Below, piece after piece: positions 58,990-64,000 of a stretch of 64,000 bases of DNA (position 1 is the first letter of the stretch; every line of letters begins with the position of its first letter). Below the pieces are notes generated by a model. That model was not told the DNA's origin. It did no database searches and saw nothing but the letters and a program-made list of their open reading frames with translations. The position numbers were made by a program, and so were the translations under genes. The DNA is from Heloderma charlesbogerti (Eukaryota; Chordata; Lepidosauria; Squamata; Helodermatidae): assembly GCA_026122225.1 (NCBI GenBank), contig JANEZZ010002696.1, positions 248,001 to 312,000 of the forward strand, written 5' to 3'.

Positions 58990-59110
58990 TGGAACAAGTG
59001 CACAATGCTATCAAGTATTTCCAAGTGATGCATGCGCTGAATATAAAGAGTTGTCCTCCACTGGAGCATGGGTTAGTTAATACTTTTCTGTTCTTCTTTG
59101 TGGTCTCTGT
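58990..59110. repeat. Dispersed repeat, copy 1
   Basis: GTGATGCATGCGCTGAATAT, ACTGGAGCATGGGTTAGTTA and TCTGTTCTTCTTTG correspond to 60835-61005. Confidence 0.6.
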
Positions 59111-59297
59111 GCATCACACACATGGGTTCTGCACTAGCACAGAGCTTCCGTCAGAACCTTCTAGAGCAGAGACTTTTAGGTGGGAAGCCCGCCCTACCCC
59201 ACTCCTGCCCACGCCTAGGGGCAGTGTTCTTGCCTTTCCCCTCAGTTTCTCTTCAACTGATGCAGGAGCAACATCACTGAGAGCCTTCGTCAACTAA

Positions 59298-59430
59298 GGG
59301 CTCAATCCTATGCATGTTTAGACAGAAGAAAGTCCTACAACTCCCAGCATTCCCCAGCCAGCCATGCTGGCTGGGGAGTACTGGGAGTTGTAGAACGTTT
59401 TTCTGTCTAAATACGCATAGGATTGCAGCC
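59298..59430. mobile_element. Harbinger-like MITE with TAA duplication
   Basis: GGGCTCAATCCTATGCATG and CGCATAGGATTGCAGCC are inverted ends, flanked by TAA (59295-59297 and 59431-59433). The whole unit folds back through CAACTCCCAG / CTGGGAGTTGTAG around GCCAGCCATGCTGGCTGGG. Confidence 0.92.
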
Positions 59431-60099
59431 TAAATTGCTTATCTTCTGGTGATTGAGCTGAGCTTGTTCTACTCTAGTGTTGTTTTCTCCTTCCTCTCTC
59501 TCTTCATTTTCACCCTTTACAACATTTTGGTGTCTTTCTTTCTTGTAGCATGTTGCCACCTTTGTGGTTCCCCTTTTCAGTGGCTTATGGTTCCTTTCCC
59601 TAAATGTGTGGGAGTAAGCTACCACCAATAGACAGACACAACCTCTGCCTGTTCTGCTTGGGTGAAAGGCATGTGTAGAGTCATGTACACATTGTTAAGG
59701 GTTTACTCAACAAGCACTGTGGAACAGTTCTTCCTACCTTCATGTGGTCTTGTGGGAATGTGCTCTACAAACAGAGGATTCAGTGAAGTGCCCAATCCAG
59801 ATTGGTTCTAAGCCATCTTTCAGAATGGCTCTGGCGTCGGCTTCTGTACCATCCTCGTTCACCTTGGTCTTGACTATTGGTTCCAACTGCCCCATCAGCG
59901 TTACCCACTGCTGGTACCACTGCTGGTACTTGCTTCTTAAGACCCCTCACCAGCACCAGGCCGCTCTGTGCCAAAGACGTTTACATCCAAATACTCCCTA
60001 ACTGATGAATTGGCAGCTGAGCTGCAGAAGCAGAAGCCAAAGGTGGCGGACAGAGGTGTATGTTCACCAGTACCCATGACTTCTCCTGTTTTTACAGGA

Positions 60100-60790
60100 T
60101 GTCAAGAACACAGGCCAGCTTTTTCCACCATGAAGCTGGGCCCTGCTCTCATGTGTGATATAACCGCCTGTGGGTGTGTTACCTGTGCAGCTCCTTGGTC
60201 CTGGTGCTCAAAGCCAGGCTCAGCCTTCGTTAACTGGGAAAGTGATAACTGCTGGACTTGGTGGCAAGATCCTGCCTCCTCCTGGGGTGAGGGTGGCAAG
60301 CCTAGGGGCAGAGTTGATGATTGGCTGGGTGAAATCTGCCTCGGGTTGCCAGGGCTAAGCCTTAAAAGGAGCTGGAGAAAAGGTGGGGTTGTCTCCCCTC
60401 GTTGTGGCGGTCTTTGGACCTGTTTGGATTGCTTGTCTCTATCCCGGAGGGCATATGTTACCTTGGTAACATATAAGGATAGGATAGCCAGCTTTGCTAT
60501 TTTGCTTGGGTGTTCTGTTAAAAGGCTCTCTGTTCTCAAGGGGTTTCCTTTGGGTTATTTGAGCCTTGTAAACCTCTGTACAATCTACTACCGCGCTCCT
60601 TCCCTTTCCCTCTACCCTTTCCTTTTTAAATAAACATTTACACATTTCAAGTTTGTGAACTTTCTTCTAGGTAACCTCAGTGCTACTTTCAGTGCCTTCT
60701 GGCCGGGGTGGCTGGCTACTGGGTGCTTTTGGGGAATTTAAGGCCAGAAGTGGCCTGTCCTACCTTGCAGGGAAGTTGGAACTAGTTCTA
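60100..60790 (+). other. Possible solo LTR or promoter/poly(A) unit
   Basis: A TATA-like CTTAAAAGG near 60360 and an AATAAA at 60629-60634 lie 270 bp apart in a GC-mixed stretch unlike its AT-rich surroundings, an LTR-like layout. No inverted TG/CA ends or duplication could be fixed. The 221-residue frame at 59968-60633 has no recognisable domain. Confidence 0.25.
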
Positions 60791-60834
60791 GCTTTTCTTC
60801 ACAATGATGCCATCCCCTAGCTCTTGCTTTCACC

Positions 60835-61005
60835 CGCTCCCAACTTGCAAAATGCTCCACAGGTATTTGTGGTGGCATCGGACACGGTCTGCATTGTTGG
60901 TTCTAAATCAGAATGTGATGCATGTGCTAATATATATAAAGTGTTATCCTGCATTGGAGCATGGGTTAATTTATGCTCTTCTATTCTTCTTTGCACCACT
61001 GTCTT
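60835..61005. repeat. Dispersed repeat, copy 2
   Basis: TGTGATGCATGTGCTAATAT, TTGGAGCATGGGTTAATTTA and CTATTCTTCTTTG match 58990-59110 in order and orientation. Confidence 0.6.
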
Positions 61006-61009
61006 CTAC

Positions 61010-63155
61010 CAATTCTGCCATGTGGCAGTGTGATCACTGATGAAAGACGGCGAGCCACTATCAGTCTCTTGAGATGTGGGGGCCAGAATTTTGGTCAGGG
61101 CCAACCTCAACGGTAGGTATGGTTGGGCACCTGCTGAGGGCACCACCCCAGCAGGGGCTCACTGACAAGAGCCCCCTGGAGCTGCCTGTCATCTTCACCA
61201 TCGCAGCCTGCTTGTTCACCTGCCTCTTGCTCTGGCCCAGACGACAGTGGGGGTGAGAAGGAGGAGCAGCAGATGCCCCTGCCTGCTTGCTCACTGGCTC
61301 TCTGCCCATCAAGCAGGCAAGTGGTAGAAATGAGGATGAGGAGGAGCAATAGCAGGTGGTGGCAATGGTAGTGGCTCACTGAGGGAGGAGGCCATTGAGG
61401 GTGTCTTGCCTGCAGACCCACAGAAGCCCAGAGCTGGCACTGTGTTTTGTTCCATTTTTTTTTACTTTATCAGCTACACCTGCAAAGCACTGAGACACCC
61501 CAGGCATGCAAAGCTAAGCTTTTATTTTTAAAGGCCTCAGCCTGGCCTCATCTCCTGGCATATCCTCCAGCGCTGAAACATACTCCGACTTCTGCTTACT
61601 TCATTGACACGATTCTGCCTTTTTGCCACAAAGTGGTAACAAAATACATGCATATTTCATACTGGGAACCTTTCATCCTCTATGCTCAAGTCAGAACAAG
61701 GCTTAGCGTAAACGCCAGCGTCAAGTGGTTCCTTTCGGGAGCGGGGGGGGGCGGACATATTGCGAATATTTAGCACTCAAGGTTCGTGTCATTCTCTTCC
61801 TCGAGAGGCAGCTGCAGTATAAGGCATGCAATGCTGCGTGTAATGTCTTTTCATTCCCTGTGCCTTGTTATCTCACTCTGTTCTCTGGCATTTACAACGC
61901 AAGCAGTATTGTCAAAAGAGTGACAGCAGCAGTTGCTGCTGTCGGAATGTGGACTATGATCCCTCACAAGATTAACTCCCCCCTCATCCTCAGATTCCAT
62001 GTCCACTGAAAGGTAAGATCTCTGACGATAACAGCAGGCAAACTGCGTGTAGTGAAATTTGTAGAACTTAGTTTCAGCCAAGGGAGCGCCAGGCCTCTGC
62101 TCTGGAACATATTTTTAATGCCTGCACCATACCATATAATGATAAAGGAAAAGGATCTCTGAGCATGTTCAGAGTGCATTTATCTCACCACTAGCCAACC
62201 ACTGCCATGTGCAGTACTTCCAGGATCATGCAAAATTGCTTCCTGGCTAGATGATACTTCTAGCCATGCTGAACTTTGGCACTTTTCTTCTTAGAAATTA
62301 ACCACTGATGATGTAAAATATTTATAAGACAAATGATTCATACATAGACATCAGGGATGTATTCAGCAATATTTATCAAAACCTTTCCTCAGACTGTGGA
62401 AAGGAAGCAAAATACAATTCACTATTATGAAGAATCATTTAAAAATCTCCAAGCAATCAATGGATTCTATGCATATTTTTGCCTGTAAAATAAGTGGCGG
62501 GGGTGGGGGGGTGGGGGGGAGCGACATGTTAAACATACTACCTTCTGTCAATAACTACATTTAAACTTGATGTATTTTTTCTGGGTTTTTTTATGTGAGT
62601 CTTTGTATTTGAAAAATTAATCAAACCTTTAAAAAAAAGAAAAATTATTAAAAAAGAAAAATTATTCATTTCCTCTGATAGATCATGGTTCAGTCTTTGT
62701 ATATCTATACAATCTTTGTATGTCTATAGTTCAAAGTTCAGTCTTTGGTAATCACCTGTTAAAACAGTGAAGGTAATAGGCCTGGGAAGCACCTGGAGAA
62801 CCACTGTCCACCAGGATAGGTGCTTCGGTGGATTTTTGGTTTCACACATGTCTAGTTCTTCCTGAAGTCTCTGGGCTGTACCATTTCAGGTGGGAGTTCA
62901 CATAATTGAATGCTCCTGTGTTCAGAAATAAATAAATGCGTTCAAGTCCCTATAAGTCAGGGAGAAAGCGAGAAAGCACTCTCTGATATCTAGTTTCCAT
63001 GTGGAGGAGACTTTGGCATGGAAGTGAACCCCCCCACACACACACACACGTAGTCTAAAGTGGTACAGCCTAGGCACACTCAATGAGAACCTTAGACTTT
63101 GGAATAAGAATGCTGTTTGCGCGCGCACACAACCTGAGATGCAACTGAGAGATAC
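61010..63155. other. Stretch with no gene recognised
   Basis: The first 450 bp are GC-rich and look repeat-derived (GGTCAGGGCCAACCTCAACG). The rest is AT-rich, with a G-rich run at 62496-62520 and a (CA)n at 63031-63050. No exon with both splice sites that I can support. Confidence 0.45.
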
Positions 63156-63158
63156 ATC

Positions 63159-63296
63159 TAGGGCGGAATCTACACACAGCGGTTTTACCGATATCATACT
63201 GCAGCAATAACTATTGGGGCCCATTGGTGTCACAAGCACCAGTAGCTATCATTGGAGTTTGCTAACGGTAAAACTGCTATGTGTAGATTCGGCCTA
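63159..63296. mobile_element. MITE with TIRs of about 30 bp
   Basis: TAGGGCGGAATCTACACA at the left pairs with TGTGTAGATTCGGCCTA at the right, continuing into AGCGGTTTTACCG / CGGTAAAACTGCT. Confidence 0.88.
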
Positions 63297-63584
63297 GGAG
63301 TCGGCTGGTTTTATTTTTGATGTAGCGTAGGAGCTGGCGAAGCAGAATGATTGACCAGCAGGGGCAGCATTTGCTTGGTGAGGATAACTTGCTGCACTAT
63401 CTGGTTTGTGTTCTCATCCTCCTCCTAGAGATGAGGAGAATATTCTCAGAACTGGCTAAACTGATTTACAGTGAGGTTGAGTATCAATCTGTTGAGGTTA
63501 CTGTTTTAGGATAGCATATGATGGCCTATCATCCTAATCAGATCTTTCCCCAAAGACAGATGCCTTGTTTTTGCTTAAGGCAAT

Positions 63585-63642
63585 CTTGGGTCCCCAGATG
63601 AAGTTGGACTACACCTCCCATCATCCACAGCCAGTATAGCCA
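63585..63642. repeat. Palindromic repeat family P, copy 12 (half)
   Basis: TCCCCAGATGAAGTTGGACT and ACACCTCCCATCATCCACAG are the left arm and part of the centre only. Confidence 0.6.
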
Positions 63643-64000
63643 GCACCGCATACACAAACTCCTTGGATGCAGCTGTACTCCCAGGTGCCCGAGACACTGG
63701 AGACTTAGTTTGCGGAGTCTATGCTCCCTGTTCTCCAGTTATGTAAATTATGTACCTGAGGTTCATAGGCTACAACATATTCCCACAAGTACTTATGAGC
63801 ACAACCCTGTCTCAAAATGCACAGGGACTTCTTGGCAGAGTCTTACTTACAAAAAGTGATACAACTCTTCTTCTTCACCTTTGCGACCTTGTTGGAAAAA
63901 ATGGCTCAGGTACTAAATAAGCGTTGCACATTTTGTAAAGCATAAAGAATCAAAAGGACCCCCCAAACTGATTATAAAATCTCATGATCTCTATAGCTAC

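Noticed and set aside
59968..60633. 221-residue plus-strand frame
   Set aside because: No recognisable domain, Trp/Cys-rich random-looking composition, within an LTR-like layout.

Overview
This is a vertebrate nuclear window, almost certainly from a squamate reptile and probably a lizard. The evidence is a nearly intact BovB (RTE) LINE, many CR1/L3-type LINE 3' ends, a 5S-rRNA-derived SINE and tRNA-derived SINEs that end in ATAAATAA, many short DNA-transposon derivatives, and one recognisable host gene split into small exons by long introns. Most of the DNA is intronic or intergenic and repeat-derived. Most long open frames come from retrotransposons or from GC-rich palindromes.

Host gene. 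Four + strand exons at 12523-12638, 14913-15085, 15839-15975 and 21154-21312 encode the C-terminal end of LRRC1 (LANO), a LAP-family leucine-rich-repeat polarity protein: the last LRRs, the LAP-specific domain and the C-terminal PDZ ligand TTSV. The first intron seen uses a GC donor. A 3' UTR of about 1.1 kb follows. Everything left of 12523 looks like the preceding LRRC1 intron.

Downstream of the LANO stop, still on the + strand, there is a series of small open segments bounded by splice-like sites, all phase 0 (37539-37745, 39320-39574, 42998-43069, 43469-43558, 44353-44430, 48437-48532, and a terminal segment 55168-55311). Two consecutive ones (43469-43558 and 44353-44430) align without gaps to the first half of PDZ1 of Scribble, the PDZ-bearing LAP paralogue. 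I read this as the missing PDZ-side half of an ancestral LAP gene, either still used in a long LRRC1 transcript or now decaying. It is the most interesting observation in the window.

Mobile DNA. From left to right: a 944-bp hAT-like element made of nested palindromes (385-1328) inserted in an older palindromic MITE; an LTR-like stretch (about 1440-2400, minus); a BovB with target-site duplication and one frameshift (8992-12192, minus); several CR1/L3 3' ends; Harbinger-like MITEs with TTA/TAA duplications; two more palindrome-built hAT-like elements (24419-25118, 46024-46623); a large foldback plus GATA satellite cluster (27862-28460); a 5S-SINE (30248-30413); a CR1 LINE of about 3.3 kb with several breaks (48665-51970, minus); a Penelope-like relic split by a hAT-like element (53640-54760); and a DNA transposon split by a SINE (57085-57690). 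About a dozen copies of one palindromic repeat of about 130 bp are scattered through the window. No tRNA, rRNA, CRISPR or bacterial-type features are present.
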